Source: Acidimicrobiia bacterium (GTDB lineage Bacteria > Actinomycetota > Acidimicrobiia > Spongiisociales > UBA5794). Taken from it: a DNA stretch of 46,789 bases. The translations under genes were made by a program, and so were the position numbers. Shown here piece after piece: positions 27,019 through 35,945 of the stretch (positions are counted from its first letter, which is position 1; every line of letters begins with the position of its first letter). The notes below the pieces were generated by a model. The model saw only the letters and a program-made list of their open reading frames with translations. It ran no database searches and was not told where the DNA came from. Location: assembly GCA_030066875.1 (NCBI GenBank), contig JASJAS010000034.1, forward strand, positions 1 to 46,789, given 5' to 3'.

Positions 27019-27798
27019 GTGAGTGTGATCCTGGAGACGCAGAACCTGCGGCGCGAGTTTGGTGCGCTCGTTGCAGTCGACGATGTGAATGTTCAGATCG
27101 CAGGGGGCACGCTGCATTCGATCATCGGTCCCAACGGGGCCGGCAAGACTACCTTCTTCAACCTGGTCAGCGGCACACTGAAGCCCACCGCCGGACGGGT
27201 CTTCTACAAGGGCGAGGACATCACAGATCTGCCGGTGCACCAGACCATCCATCGCGGTATCGGCCGGTCTTTCCAAATAACCAACATCTTTCCATTCCTC
27301 ACGGTGCAGGAGAACGTGCGCTTGGCTTGCCAGGCTCTGGGGAAGGACAGCTTCCGGCTGCTCCGCTCACATGCCAGGTTCTCCGACTACTTGGAGCGGA
27401 GCGAAGAGGTGCTCACCAGGGTCGGACTCGCAGAGAAGGCATACCACGTGGCGGCGACTCTGCCCCACGGTGATCAACGGAAGCTCGAACTAGGCATGAT
27501 CCTGGCTCCAGATCCCGAGGTCCTCATGCTGGACGAGCCGACAGCAGGGATGGCAGCCGAACAGGTCCCGGAGTTGATGGATCTGGTTCAGTCCATTCAG
27601 GAGGCCGGGGGCAAGACGGTGGTGCTTGTCGAGCACAACATGAACGTCGTCATGCGTGTGTCGGACAGGATCACCGTGATGCACCAGGGGGCATTGCTTG
27701 CGGAGGGGGCTCCGGCCGAGATCTCCGCCGACGAGCGGGTGCAAACCGCCTACCTGGGCGAGCTGTACGAAACATCGGCGGAGGAGGAGGCGCCATGA
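27019..27798 (+). CDS. Branched-chain-type ABC transporter ATPase (LivG-like)
   Basis: 259-residue ATP-binding subunit. Walker A GPNGAGKT (37-44), Q-loop region FQITNIFPFLTVQENV, signature LPHGDQRKLEL (a HGDQ variant of LSGGQ common in LivG), Walker B VLMLDEPTAG, and switch VEHNM. Start is GTG at 27019 with a GGGAGGG Shine-Dalgarno sequence. Overlaps the second ATPase gene by ATGA. Forms the heterodimeric motor with the next gene product. Confidence 0.93.
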   Translation: MSVILETQNLRREFGALVAVDDVNVQIAGGTLHSIIGPNGAGKTTFFNLVSGTLKPTAGRVFYKGEDITDLPVHQTIHRGIGRSFQITNIFPFLTVQENVRLACQALGKDSFRLLRSHARFSDYLERSEEVLTRVGLAEKAYHVAATLPHGDQRKLELGMILAPDPEVLMLDEPTAGMAAEQVPELMDLVQSIQEAGGKTVVLVEHNMNVVMRVSDRITVMHQGALLAEGAPAEISADERVQTAYLGELYETSAEEEAP

Positions 27799-28496
27799 GC
27801 CTGCTCGAACTCCACGATGTCCACACATTCATCGAACAGTTTCACATCCTCGAAGGTGTCACTGTCGAGGTGCCCCAGGGGTCGATCGTTGCTCTTCTCG
27901 GCCGCAATGGCGCCGGCAAGACAACAACCCTGCGAACCGTATTGGGTCTCAACCCCGCATCGTCGGGGAAGGTCATCTTCGACGGCGTGGACATCACCGA
28001 ACAGAAGTCGTTCGACATCGCCGCAATGGGTATTGGATACGTACCGGAGAATCGGCAGATCTTTGCGGAACTCAGCGTCGAGGAGAACCTCCGAATTGCA
28101 GAACGCAACAAAGGCGACCTTGCGGGCAAAGAGGAGATGATCTTCGGACTCTTTCCCGACTTGAAGCGACTCATCCGGCTCCCCGGCACCAACCTGTCGG
28201 GAGGACAGCAGCAGATGTTGGCAGTGGCTCGGGCGCTGGTAGCCAACAACCGGCTGCTGCTCATCGACGAGCCGAGTGAAGGTCTGGCGCCTGTGCTCAT
28301 CGAGCAAATGATGGAAGCCATTCGGGCCCTGTCCGAACACACCACAGTGCTACTCGTCGAACAGAACTTCATCGTCGCCAGCCGACTTGCTCAGCACTAC
28401 GCAATCATCGAAGAAGGGCGAACCGTCAAGGCGGGAGAAATGGGGCATCTCGTCGAGGACGAGGAGACCGTCAAGCGCTACCTGGGGGCAGCATGA
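27795..28496 (+). CDS. Branched-chain-type ABC transporter ATPase (LivF-like)
   Basis: 233-residue ATP-binding subunit with Walker A GRNGAGKT (36-43), signature NLSGGQQQMLAVARAL, Walker B LLLIDEPSEGLAP and switch VEQNF, typical of LivF. Coupled on both sides by ATGA overlaps with the LivG-like and permease genes. Confidence 0.93.
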   Translation: MSLLELHDVHTFIEQFHILEGVTVEVPQGSIVALLGRNGAGKTTTLRTVLGLNPASSGKVIFDGVDITEQKSFDIAAMGIGYVPENRQIFAELSVEENLRIAERNKGDLAGKEEMIFGLFPDLKRLIRLPGTNLSGGQQQMLAVARALVANNRLLLIDEPSEGLAPVLIEQMMEAIRALSEHTTVLLVEQNFIVASRLAQHYAIIEEGRTVKAGEMGHLVEDEETVKRYLGAA

Positions 28497-30103
28497 GTAC
28501 CGAGACCTCAGACCTCAGATCGCAAACATCGGAAGCCGGTCCATCGAAGAATCGGCAGCGGGCCGAGTGGCTTCGGGAGAACCGAGTTCGCGTCACAGTC
28601 CTCGCCGTCCTGGTCTTCGTGTTTGTCGTTGCTCTCCTCGGGCTCGAGCGCGAGGACTGGTTCGAGACCATCATGCAGGGCCTATCGGTGGGAGCGCTCA
28701 CGTTCCTCGTCGTGTCCGGTCTGTCATTGATCTTCGGTCTGATGGATGTCTTCAACCTGGCCCACGGCGAGTTCTTCATGCTCGGCGCCTACCTGGGTTG
28801 GACGGCATACACACGAGCGGACACGTTGCTCGACGTTGCCATACCGTTGTTGCTGCTGGCGGCACCATTTGCGCTGATGCCGCTGTGGCAGCGACTTGCC
28901 GTGTCGATCACATTGACCGGGCGGGCGCGGAAGGCAACGGCATGGGGCTTCGTCATCGTTGGTGCGCTCGCAGCGTTCTTCACGATCACCCGGTTCCCGC
29001 TGGTGATCTGGGATGCGGAGAACTTCGCGCTGACTCCGGCCAACATGACCGTTCAGATCGACCTGGGCACGCACGCGCCGCTCCCGGCCGACACATTCTC
29101 TGGGCCGGTGATCGTGGCCGTCCTCGGGGTGCTTCTCGGCGGTGCGCTGATCGCCTTCGGCTTCGGCACACTCCGCAAACCGGGCACGGAGACCGAGGCA
29201 CTTGACCGCAGGAACTATGTCGCGTTCGGTGGCTTGCTCCTGGCTGCGTTGCTGCTCCATCTCGTCAAGGAGCCTGTCAACGAATGGATCTTCGGACTGA
29301 GTACGACCTGGCGCTTCTTCCTCTCGATGGGGATCTCGGTGCTTCTTGTCGCTGCTTTTGGTGCCTTGGTCGAGGTGATCTTGATCAGGCCGCTGTACGA
29401 CCGGCCCATCTATCAACTGATGATCACCCTCGGCCTGGGCTTCATCCTCATCGAGTTGGTGAGAGAAGTGTGGGGTCGCCCCGAGTTCACCATGGCCCGA
29501 CCCGCGGCATTTGCCGGAACCGGAGAGGGTTGCCCCGGCCAGGGTCTCGGTGGGTTCTTTAGCGGTTGCTCTACCGTCGAGGTCTTCGGGGGCAGGCTTC
29601 GGGTCTACAACGAGGGGTTCGTGATCCTCGTCGGCATTGTCGTCCTCGTCGCCGTGACACTGCTGCTGCGGCGAAGCCGGCTCGGAATGGTCATTCGTGC
29701 AGGTGTAGAGCACCCCGAGATGGTCGAAGCGCTCGGCATCAACGTGCGTCGAGTGTTCACGATGGTCTTTGCGCTGGGCTCGGGGCTCGCCGCCCTCGGC
29801 GGCGTTCTCGCCGCACCGTCGATAGGGCTCAGTTCCGGCATGGGGGCCGTGTTCCTCTTGGGAGCAATCGTCGCCCTCGCGGTGGGCGGCTTGACCAGTT
29901 TCCCCGGAGCCGCGGTCGGTGCCCTGGTAGTAGGGCTGCTGCAACAGATCATCATCCGGTATGGACAAGTCGGGATACCCATTCCGTTTGTGGAGGAGCC
30001 GTTCAAGCCATCACCAACGGTGGTGCCAGCGGCGTCGATCGTGCTCATGGTGATCATCCTGCTCGTCTTGCCAACGGGTCTGCTGGGGAGGAGTGAGAAA
30101 TGA
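28493..30103 (+). CDS. Branched-chain-type ABC transporter permease (LivH-like) with large insertion
   Basis: Inner-membrane permease of 536 residues, far longer than the usual ~290 of LivH. Canonical parts are GLSLIFGLMDVFNLAHGEFFMLGAY (76-100 region) and, after a break, the segment around IRPLYDRPIYQLMITLGLGFILIE (298 onward) with the EAA-like region MVEALGINVRRVFTMVFALGSGLAALGG. Between them, residues about 108-274 form an extra block with roughly three further hydrophobic helices and a loop that has no counterpart in standard LivH. A ~30-residue cytoplasmic N-terminal extension precedes the first helix. ATGA overlaps at both ends. Confidence 0.88.
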   Translation: MSTETSDLRSQTSEAGPSKNRQRAEWLRENRVRVTVLAVLVFVFVVALLGLEREDWFETIMQGLSVGALTFLVVSGLSLIFGLMDVFNLAHGEFFMLGAYLGWTAYTRADTLLDVAIPLLLLAAPFALMPLWQRLAVSITLTGRARKATAWGFVIVGALAAFFTITRFPLVIWDAENFALTPANMTVQIDLGTHAPLPADTFSGPVIVAVLGVLLGGALIAFGFGTLRKPGTETEALDRRNYVAFGGLLLAALLLHLVKEPVNEWIFGLSTTWRFFLSMGISVLLVAAFGALVEVILIRPLYDRPIYQLMITLGLGFILIELVREVWGRPEFTMARPAAFAGTGEGCPGQGLGGFFSGCSTVEVFGGRLRVYNEGFVILVGIVVLVAVTLLLRRSRLGMVIRAGVEHPEMVEALGINVRRVFTMVFALGSGLAALGGVLAAPSIGLSSGMGAVFLLGAIVALAVGGLTSFPGAAVGALVVGLLQQIIIRYGQVGIPIPFVEEPFKPSPTVVPAASIVLMVIILLVLPTGLLGRSEK

Positions 30104-31206
30104 CGAGCACAGCACTTGCCCAGTCAACGGGACTGAGCGGCTGGCTCCGCCGCCGGCGCGGGCTGCTCGGCGCGATCGCGCTTCTCGTTGCCTTCCCGTT
30201 CATCATCTCGATCGTGATCGACGGGCAGGGCCTAGCAGCAGTGGTCAACAACGATCTGGGGAATGCCCGCTTCTTGCAGGGACTGGCGATCGAGATCTTC
30301 ATCCTGGGCATTTACGCGATCAGCTACGACCTCATCCTGGGGGTCACCGGGATTCTGTCGTTTGGGCACGCCATGTTCTTCGCAGTCGGCGCCTACACGT
30401 TCGGCATCATGCTGAAGAGCTTCGAGCTTGCCTGGCCGGTCGCATTGCTCGTGGTCCTCGTGGCTGCGGTGCTGCAAGCGATTCTGTTTGCCCTGGTGCT
30501 CCCGCGAGTCCACGGGATTACGTACGCCCTGGTGACCCTGGGCTTCGCCTCGGTGTTCTGGATCGTGATCCAATCGAGTGACCTTGCCGACTACGCAGGA
30601 GCCGAGGTGGGTCTCCAGGGTGTTGACGCGCCGGTGTGGTTCCTCGATACGACCAACGAACGGTTCATCTTCTACCTGATCTGTCTCGCGATCTTCTTCG
30701 GCGTGTACGTGCTGTATCAGCACATCGTTGACTCCCCGGCGGGGAGGGTCTTTGTTGCCATCCGGGAGAACGAGGACCGCGCTCTGATGCTGGGGTACAA
30801 CACCTTCTGGTTCAAGTTGCTGGTGCTAGTCATCGCGTCGATCACGGCTGCGTTGGCCGGCACGATTCACACGTTGCACCAGCCGATTGTGACGCCGAAC
30901 GTCGCCGGCCTCTTCTGGACGGTGACGGCCCTGCTGATAATCCTCATTGGCGGGATGGGCACGATCACAGGGGCGCTGATTGGAGCTGCGGTCTATCGCC
31001 TTCTCGAGTACTACTTGGACAAGTGGTTCGCAGGTGCGGCAGGGCTGCTGATTGGTGCGGCCTACGTGCTGCTGGTGCTCTATGTGCCATACGGCATCGT
31101 CGGCACATGGCGGGCCAAGTCCCTCAGGATCAAGGAAGGACGAGACCGGCTGCTGAAGCTACTCACCGGGGGTGGAGGCAAGGAGGAACCCGCCGCAAAG
31201 GAGTGA
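30100..31206 (+). CDS. Branched-chain-type ABC transporter permease (LivM-like)
   Basis: 368-residue second permease subunit. It has the LivM-type motif YDLILGVTGILSFGHAMFFAVGAY (reading across residues 84-107), the EAA-like loop with VFVAIRENEDRALMLGYN and the C-terminal GGMGTITGALIGAA. About nine to ten membrane helices. A Lys/Arg-rich cytoplasmic tail ends the protein. Eleven nt separate it from the second acyl-CoA ligase gene. Confidence 0.92.
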   Translation: MTSTALAQSTGLSGWLRRRRGLLGAIALLVAFPFIISIVIDGQGLAAVVNNDLGNARFLQGLAIEIFILGIYAISYDLILGVTGILSFGHAMFFAVGAYTFGIMLKSFELAWPVALLVVLVAAVLQAILFALVLPRVHGITYALVTLGFASVFWIVIQSSDLADYAGAEVGLQGVDAPVWFLDTTNERFIFYLICLAIFFGVYVLYQHIVDSPAGRVFVAIRENEDRALMLGYNTFWFKLLVLVIASITAALAGTIHTLHQPIVTPNVAGLFWTVTALLIILIGGMGTITGALIGAAVYRLLEYYLDKWFAGAAGLLIGAAYVLLVLYVPYGIVGTWRAKSLRIKEGRDRLLKLLTGGGGKEEPAAKE

Positions 31207-31217
31207 TCGGAGAGCAG

Positions 31218-32714
31218 ATGACCAGACCCGTACCCGCATTCGACTGGATCGGCCACCACGCCGATCTGTCGCCCGATGCGGTCGCCCTGGTCGACGATGG
31301 ACGTGACCTCACGCTGACATATGCACAGCTGGAGGATCAATCCCGCCGCCTCGCGGCCTGGTTCGAGGCCAATGGTGTTGGCACCGGGGAGCGGGTTGCT
31401 TTCCTGGCGGCGAACACCACCGACGTTTTCGAGGCGTTGTTTGCTTGCGCCAAGCTCACCGCCGTCCTGGTTCCACTCAATTGGCGGCTGGCGATTCCCG
31501 AGCTCCAGTTCATCGTCAACGACTGCCGTCCGCAGGTTCTCGTTTTCTCAGCTGAGTTCGCCGAGGCCGCCGCCGAGCTGGAGACGCCGGTCAAGCTGCA
31601 GCTCGGGGCGGACTACACCGCAGCCAAGGAGAATGCCAATCCCGCGGCAGTCGGTCCGGTAACGGCCACCCACGACGATCCATGGGCGATCCTCTACACC
31701 TCCGGCACTACCGGCCACCCCAAGGGGGCCATCTGCACCCACGGGATGTTCTTCTGGAACGCCATCAACATTGGCCACGCCGTCGGCCTCACTTCGAGAT
31801 CGACCAACCTCAACGTGCTTCCCACCTTCCACTCGGGCGGTCTCAACCTGTACACGACGCCGTGTCTCCATCTGGGGGCGCGGTCGATCAACCTGGCGGA
31901 GTTCGACCCGGGCAAGGTGCTGGAGTACCTGGAGAGCGGTGAGATCACCCACTTCTTCGGCGTCCCTGCCATCTATCAATTCCTCGCCGAACACCCCAGC
32001 TGGGAGGAAGCCGATCTGTCGCCGGTCGAATCGTGGGCGTGTGGCGGTGCCCCGATGCCGGTGGCGCTGTTGCAGCGCTATGCCGACCGGGGAGTGGTGA
32101 TCCGCCAGGGGATGGGTCTCACCGAGACCAGCCCCACCGTCTTCCTCACGGATGAGGCGCATGCCATCGCCAAGGTGGGTTCGGTAGGCAAACCAGCGTT
32201 GCACACCGAGATCAGGGTCGTGGACGAGGACGGGGTCGATGTGGGTACCGACGAGATTGGCGAGCTGTGGGTGCGGGGACCCAACGTAACGCCGGGCTAC
32301 TGGGAGCGCCCGGATGCGAATGCCGACTCATTCACCGACGGCTGGCTGCACACCGGAGACGCTGCCCGCATCGACAGCGATGGGTACGTGTTCATCGTCG
32401 ATCGTTGGAAGGACATGTACATCTCGGGCGGGGAGAACGTATACCCGGCCGAGGTGGAGCAGGTGCTCTTCCACCACCCGAATGTGCTCGACGTCGCCGT
32501 GATCGGAGTACCCGATGAGAAGTGGGGCGAGGTGGGCATGGCGGTGGTGGTTCCTCGGGAAGCGGGCTCATTCGATGGGGACGCCTTGTTGGGCTTCTGT
32601 CGCGAGAAGCTGGCCCGCTACAAGATCCCCAAGCTGGTTCGCACCGTTGACGAGCTACCGCGCAATGCCGCCGGCAAGGTCCTGAAACGGTCGCTCAAGG
32701 AGATGCTGATGTGA
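31218..32714 (+). CDS. Acyl-CoA synthetase (AMP-binding), second of operon
   Basis: 498-residue CoA ligase started at the ATG at 31218 (GGAGAG upstream); the open frame extends further 5' but that part is antisense-like LivM overlap. Motifs: P-loop YTSGTTGHPKGAI (160-172), GMGLTETSPTVF, HTGDAARIDSDGYVFIVDRWKDMYISGGENVYP, and catalytic lysine in RNAAGKVLKR. Clearly related to, but distinct from, the first ligase in the operon, so two different acids or two steps may need activation. Its stop overlaps the next start in GTGA. Confidence 0.9.
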   Translation: MTRPVPAFDWIGHHADLSPDAVALVDDGRDLTLTYAQLEDQSRRLAAWFEANGVGTGERVAFLAANTTDVFEALFACAKLTAVLVPLNWRLAIPELQFIVNDCRPQVLVFSAEFAEAAAELETPVKLQLGADYTAAKENANPAAVGPVTATHDDPWAILYTSGTTGHPKGAICTHGMFFWNAINIGHAVGLTSRSTNLNVLPTFHSGGLNLYTTPCLHLGARSINLAEFDPGKVLEYLESGEITHFFGVPAIYQFLAEHPSWEEADLSPVESWACGGAPMPVALLQRYADRGVVIRQGMGLTETSPTVFLTDEAHAIAKVGSVGKPALHTEIRVVDEDGVDVGTDEIGELWVRGPNVTPGYWERPDANADSFTDGWLHTGDAARIDSDGYVFIVDRWKDMYISGGENVYPAEVEQVLFHHPNVLDVAVIGVPDEKWGEVGMAVVVPREAGSFDGDALLGFCREKLARYKIPKLVRTVDELPRNAAGKVLKRSLKEMLM

Positions 32715-33736
32715 GCGCGGTCATGGGCGAGGGCACGGTGGAGTCGGGCAAGGACCGTTCCCCCGCCGACATCTACGCTGTGATGGATGACGTGCGGCTG
32801 CACCGGCTGCGTCCGACTCATGAAGACCTCTATCCGGTCCCCATCGTGCTGGTGCCTTCGCTGCTCAGCAAGTGGTACGTGTTCGATCTGCATCCAGCCC
32901 GCACCATGGCCGGGTTTCTGCGTGATCACTCGTACGACGTCTGGGTGGTCGACTGGGGCAAGCCGCCACGCAAACGACCCACACTCAGTTTTGAGAACTA
33001 CGTCGATGACTACCTCGCTGCTGGGGTGGACGACATCACAGGTGCGGTCGAGGTCGACCGGGTCAGCATCCTCGGCTACTCGCTTGGGGGTGTGATCTCG
33101 ACACTCTTTGCCGCCTTGTATCCGGATCGGGTGCGCAACCTGATCACATTGACAACGCCGATCGACTTCCACCGCACCGGGTTGACCGCAACCTGGGCCC
33201 GGTACTTCCCGGTGAATCCGTTCGTCGATTTCTGGGGCAACGTACCCGCTTGGTGGATGCGCGCTGCTGTCTCGTCCTCGAGCCTTGCCCGGGTGCTGAA
33301 ACTGTGGACGACACTCGGCGGCGATCAAGACGACCCGCACCGCAAGGAAGTCCTGCGTGCGGTCCGCAAATGGATCGGCGACGGGGTGCCTGTCGCCGGG
33401 GAGATGTATCGCACCCTGGTGCGGGATTGCTACAAGCACAACATGCTCATCCGCAACACGCTCCACATCGGCGGACGTGTGGCGGAGCTGAGCAGTATCG
33501 AGGCGGCGCTGTTGACCATTACTGCGTCGGACGACCACCTGTGCCCCCCACAATCCGCCCAGGCACTCAACCGGGCCGTGTCCACCGAGGACGAGACCGC
33601 GATCACGGTGCCGGGAACCCATCTCGGAGCAGTCATCGGGCCCAAGGCCCACCACCTGTTGTGGACACGGATTGTCGACTGGCTGGAGCATCGCTCCGGA
33701 CACCATCCTGCTGACTGGTATGGAGACGCATCATGA
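32711..33736 (+). CDS. PhaC-like alpha/beta hydrolase with Ser nucleophile
   Basis: 341-residue homologue of class III polyhydroxyalkanoate synthase. The family-style core is present: VVDWGKPPRKRPTLSFENYV (79-98 region), LGYSLGG with the nucleophile at Ser124, SDDHLCPP with Asp275, and GTHLGAV with His304. Real PHA synthases use Cys in this elbow (as the paralogue two genes downstream does), so Ser here suggests a hydrolase, a transferase, or a non-catalytic partner. Start is GTG at 32711, overlapping the ligase stop. The stop overlaps the PhaE-like gene (ATGA). Confidence 0.8.
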   Translation: MSAVMGEGTVESGKDRSPADIYAVMDDVRLHRLRPTHEDLYPVPIVLVPSLLSKWYVFDLHPARTMAGFLRDHSYDVWVVDWGKPPRKRPTLSFENYVDDYLAAGVDDITGAVEVDRVSILGYSLGGVISTLFAALYPDRVRNLITLTTPIDFHRTGLTATWARYFPVNPFVDFWGNVPAWWMRAAVSSSSLARVLKLWTTLGGDQDDPHRKEVLRAVRKWIGDGVPVAGEMYRTLVRDCYKHNMLIRNTLHIGGRVAELSSIEAALLTITASDDHLCPPQSAQALNRAVSTEDETAITVPGTHLGAVIGPKAHHLLWTRIVDWLEHRSGHHPADWYGDAS

Positions 33737-34080
33737 GAGACGACTCACACGACCACCTTGATCCGCTGGGGATGGCCCGGGGCATCGCAGACCGGCTCCT
33801 AGCGAGCGCCTCGACCGTTGTTGATGACGTGGTCGCCTCGGAGGGGTTCTCTGCGACACTGGCCAAGGGCATGCAGGGTGTGGTGACGGTCACATCGTCG
33901 TTGCGGCGCAGGGTCAACGCAGTCGGGGATTTCGCCGCCGAGTGGCTGAACATTCCGACGCGCCGCCAGATGATCGACCTGGCACGACGGCTCAATCACC
34001 TCGAGCTTGCGGTCGACGACGTAGACGCGAAAGCGGCAGAGCTTCTGCGCCTCCTCTCCGAGGAGGCGGACGATGGCTGA
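33733..34080 (+). CDS. Small PhaE-like/phasin-like subunit
   Basis: 115-residue helical protein lying between the two PhaC homologues. Its C-terminal part (IPTRRQMIDLARRLNHLELAV..., from residue 74) matches the conserved end of PhaE, in which a Pro-Thr/Ser-Arg turn is followed by an amphipathic helix with an RLxxLE pattern. The N-terminal part is Ala/Val-rich and amphipathic, as in phasins. It is shorter than classical PhaE (about 350 aa), more like a minimal activator. It overlaps the upstream gene by ATGA and the downstream phaC by 8 nt. Confidence 0.65.
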   Translation: MRDDSHDHLDPLGMARGIADRLLASASTVVDDVVASEGFSATLAKGMQGVVTVTSSLRRRVNAVGDFAAEWLNIPTRRQMIDLARRLNHLELAVDDVDAKAAELLRLLSEEADDG

Positions 34081-35173
34081 CACGGTTGGCGAGCGGGTCT
34101 CCAGCACCGCCGGCAAGGCGTGGCGGGCAACCACCCGCCCTTTCCGTACCTGGCGCGCCGTATCCGATTCGTTCGACCTACCGGTTGGGCTGACACCCCG
34201 GGAACAGGTCTGGGCGCTCAACAAGACCCGCCTTTACCGGTACGTTCCGCGGGTCCCTGAAGAGCAGCGTCACCCAGTTCCGCTGTTGCTGGTCTTTGCC
34301 GCGATCAATCGGCCGTTTCTGCTCGACATGCAGCCGGGCAACAGCTTCATCGAGTTCATGCTCGATGAAGGCTTCGATGTCTACATGCTCGACTGGGGGG
34401 AGCCGGGTCCGGAAGATGCCGAGATGCGACTCGACGACTATGGCGCCGAGCTGTTGCCGCGGGCGGTACGCCGGGTGCTGGCAGACTCGGGCGCAGAGGA
34501 GATCAGCATGCTCGGCTACTGCTTGGGTGCGCTGATCATTCTGCTCTACGCCGCCCTGGAGACCGACGGCCCGCTGCGCAACCTGATCCTGCTCACCCCG
34601 CCGCTCGACATGTCGCATCGGGAAGACAGCCTGTTCAGCGCGTGGTTGGACAAGCGGTGGTTTGATGTCGATCGGTTCGCCACCAACCTTGGCGGCTTGC
34701 TGTCCAGCTCCGCCATCGAAAACGGTGGCAAGATGCTCAAAGCGGTCGCCAACTACGTAGGCGCTTATGTGAACCTGTGGGACCGGATCGACGACCCCGA
34801 GAGTGTGCGCAATTGGCAGGCGATGCACCGGTGGGTGCATGACGGAGTGCCGCTACCTGCCGAAGTCTTCCGGCAATGGGTGCAGGATTATCTGTGGAGC
34901 AACGCCTTGGTATCGGGCAGGCACGTCGTCAGGGGCAGGCTCGTGCAGCTGAGTGATATCGAGGTTCCGGTGCTCAACATCCTGGCCAAGTTCGACCATA
35001 TAGTGCCCAACGGGCAGTCGCTGCCGGTGGCGGAGTTGGTTGGGAGCGACGATGTCCATACCGAGATCCTGAGCGCCGGCCACATCGGGATAATGGCCGG
35101 CCACAAAGCGCGCCATGTCCTTTGGCCGACTCTGTCGGCGTGGCTGGCGGAACGCTCCGGGGCGACTGTGTGA
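34073..35173 (+). CDS. phaC: Class III-type polyhydroxyalkanoate synthase
   Basis: 366-residue PhaC homologue; length and layout fit class III catalytic subunits (about 355 aa). Catalytic triad: Cys150 in LGYCLGA, Asp308 in AKFDHIVP and His337 in AGHIGI, nearly the same numbering as Allochromatium PhaC (C149, D302, H331). It would polymerise (R)-3-hydroxyacyl-CoA into a polyester in the cytoplasm. The elbow ends in Ala instead of the usual second Gly. It overlaps the PhaE-like gene by 8 nt and the crotonase gene by 4 nt (GTGA). No phaA or phaB is in the window. Confidence 0.82.
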   Translation: MADTVGERVSSTAGKAWRATTRPFRTWRAVSDSFDLPVGLTPREQVWALNKTRLYRYVPRVPEEQRHPVPLLLVFAAINRPFLLDMQPGNSFIEFMLDEGFDVYMLDWGEPGPEDAEMRLDDYGAELLPRAVRRVLADSGAEEISMLGYCLGALIILLYAALETDGPLRNLILLTPPLDMSHREDSLFSAWLDKRWFDVDRFATNLGGLLSSSAIENGGKMLKAVANYVGAYVNLWDRIDDPESVRNWQAMHRWVHDGVPLPAEVFRQWVQDYLWSNALVSGRHVVRGRLVQLSDIEVPVLNILAKFDHIVPNGQSLPVAELVGSDDVHTEILSAGHIGIMAGHKARHVLWPTLSAWLAERSGATV

Positions 35174-35940
35174 GCGCGGCCAGTCTCGTCGAGTCACGGC
35201 GGTCAGGGCCCGTAGCCACTCTGACCCTGAACCGCCCGGAGCGGCACAACAGTCTCGTGCCCGAGCTGCTGACCGGGTTGCTCGACGGATTCGGCGAGGT
35301 CGCCGGGGACCCGTCGGTGCAGGCCGTGGTGCTGTCGGCGGCTGGTCGCTCGTTCTCGACGGGTGGGGATGTGAGGGGTTTCTTCGCCAGCGGAGATGAT
35401 CTCGAGTCATATGCCCTTGAAACGGTTGGGCTGCTCAACGAAGTGATGCTGGCGATGATCCGGATGCCCCAACCTATTGTGGCCGCGGTCCATGGAATCG
35501 TGACCGGGGGTTCGCTGGGGCTACTGCTTGCATCGGATGTCGTGCTGATAGCACCCGAGGTAACCATCGCCCCGTGGTATGCGGTTGTCGGGTTCTCTCC
35601 GGACGGCGGTTGGACGGCGCTGTTGCCGGGACTCATCGGTGAGAAGCGGACTGCGACTCTCTTGCTTGCCAATCAGCAGATCTCGGCAGCGGAGGCGGTT
35701 GATTGGGGAATCGCCAGCGAGATAGTGATCGCCGGCGAGATTCAGGAACGAGCTGCAACAGTTGCTGCCGAAATCGCCGCCATGAAGCCGGGTGCGGTCG
35801 CCCGCATCAAGCGGCAACTCCATCCCGATCCCGAGGCCGTCGCGGTCGCTCTCGAGGCTGAGCGAAGTGCATTTGTAGAGCAGATAATCACCGCCGAGGC
35901 GCGCACGGGAATGGCTGAGTTCCTGGGGAGGGAGGGATGA
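35170..35940 (+). CDS. Crotonase-family enzyme (enoyl-CoA hydratase/isomerase, PaaG-like)
   Basis: 256-residue crotonase, started at the GTG at 35170 that overlaps the phaC stop. The fold signatures are clear (TLTLNRPERHNSL, GRSFSTGGDVRGF, AAVHGIVTGGSLGLLLASD). The two hydratase glutamates (E144/E164 of rat enoyl-CoA hydratase) align with Gly117 and Tyr137, so simple hydration is unlikely. Asp145 in GFSPDGG aligns with the catalytic Asp region of PaaG-type isomerases. It is therefore more likely an isomerase or another crotonase reaction. Last gene of the operon; convergent with the MaoC-like gene (5-nt gap). Confidence 0.85.
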   Translation: MSAASLVESRRSGPVATLTLNRPERHNSLVPELLTGLLDGFGEVAGDPSVQAVVLSAAGRSFSTGGDVRGFFASGDDLESYALETVGLLNEVMLAMIRMPQPIVAAVHGIVTGGSLGLLLASDVVLIAPEVTIAPWYAVVGFSPDGGWTALLPGLIGEKRTATLLLANQQISAAEAVDWGIASEIVIAGEIQERAATVAAEIAAMKPGAVARIKRQLHPDPEAVAVALEAERSAFVEQIITAEARTGMAEFLGREG

Positions 35941-35945
35941 ACCTC

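Noticed and set aside
28724-29968. 414-residue open frame on the minus strand
   Set aside because: Antisense to the LivH-like permease; composition rich in Glu/His/Gln/Arg without any motif.
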